Assembly: GCA_030620215.1 (NCBI GenBank)
Contig: JAUXFE010000038.1
Span: 1 to 6,390 of the forward strand
Origin: Candidatus Peregrinibacteria bacterium
GTDB taxonomy: Bacteria; Patescibacteria; Gracilibacteria; UM-FILTER-43-11
DNA length: 6,390 nucleotides
Direction: 5' to 3'
Below are positions 6,119 through 6,390 of the stretch, one piece after another. The first letter of the stretch is position 1. Each line of letters begins with the position of its first letter. The notes beneath the pieces were generated by a model, which did not search any database, had not been told where the DNA came from, and saw only the letters and a list, made by a program, of their open reading frames with translations. A program made the position numbers and the translations under genes.

Positions 6119-6390
6119 AATAATTTAAGGTGCGCGAGCACTGTCGACTCCTGTACGCCGTTTTTGATTTTTCAATCAACCACAACATACAGCGTTTCGT
6201 ACTTCAGCATAAAATCTGTGATATACAAACGGTTTCAAAGAAAACCCGATTGTGGTGATATGATTCATTGACCTGATTTAAGAATATCAAAGGTTGTTTT
6301 TATTGATAAAACTACTATACGTGGTATTTGAATTGTTCTAATGAAAACGGGAACTATTACTTATTGTCTTAGGGTTGCCTCTTCGTTTCC
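6119..6390. other. Downstream AT-rich region, no supported gene
   Basis: No gene is supported in these 272 bases. A small hairpin, TTGATT with AATCAA (6164-6169 and 6174-6179, 4-nt loop), follows the ligase and could weakly aid termination, but no T-run follows it. An ATG at 6341 stays open to the window edge for only 16 codons and has no ribosome binding site. Confidence 0.5.

Noticed and set aside
6341..6390. Start of another gene at the right edge
   Set aside because: Only 16 codons are visible, with no ribosome binding site and no recognisable N-terminus.
1..6390. CRISPR array, tRNA or rRNA genes
   Set aside because: No regularly spaced direct repeats, cloverleaf-like segments or conserved rRNA stretches were seen on reading both strands.

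Overview
The window suggests an anaerobic bacterium with corrinoid-dependent methyl transfer and acyl-CoA metabolism. The acyl-CoA ligase and the corrinoid/URO-D pair look most like proteins of sulfate-reducing Desulfobacterota, and the cyclase also resembles Bacteroidota-type proteins. This is an impression from protein style; no rRNA or marker gene is present, so taxonomy stays open. All five intact genes are on the + strand, but they are separated by long decayed stretches. Hand-counted lines give about 35% GC in the corrinoid gene, 28% in the cyclase, 52% in the small membrane protein and 48% in the ligase, so the window looks like a mosaic rather than one operon.

Layout: 1-148 holds two closely similar GC-rich hairpins of REP or IS200/IS605-end style, then a strong ribosome binding site. 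149-1997 is a tight two-gene unit (4-nt gap): a corrinoid (B12-binding) protein and a URO-D-fold methyltransferase-like protein. 1998-2681 has no intact gene. On the minus strand it carries a frameshifted gene relic, and near 2009-2143 a weaker possible relic. 2682-3779 is a four-helix membrane-anchored class III nucleotidyl cyclase. 3951-4334 is a small four-helix membrane protein of unknown function. 4409-6118 is a complete acyl-CoA synthetase of the AMP-binding superfamily. 6119-6390 shows no supported gene.

Working model: the 149-1997 pair would move a methyl group between a donor or acceptor and the cobalt of the bound corrinoid. No substrate-specific MttB/MtaB-type methyltransferase and no corrinoid reactivase is present here. 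Both proteins depart from their family signature at one expected functional position: Ala for Asp in the DxHxxG cobalamin motif, and apparently Asp for the distal Cys zinc ligand of the MtaA/MtbA type. That paired deviation is the most interesting signal in the window. The cyclase would make a cyclic nucleotide in response to a membrane signal, and the ligase would activate a carboxylic acid to its CoA thioester. No sequence evidence links these last genes functionally to the methyl-transfer pair.
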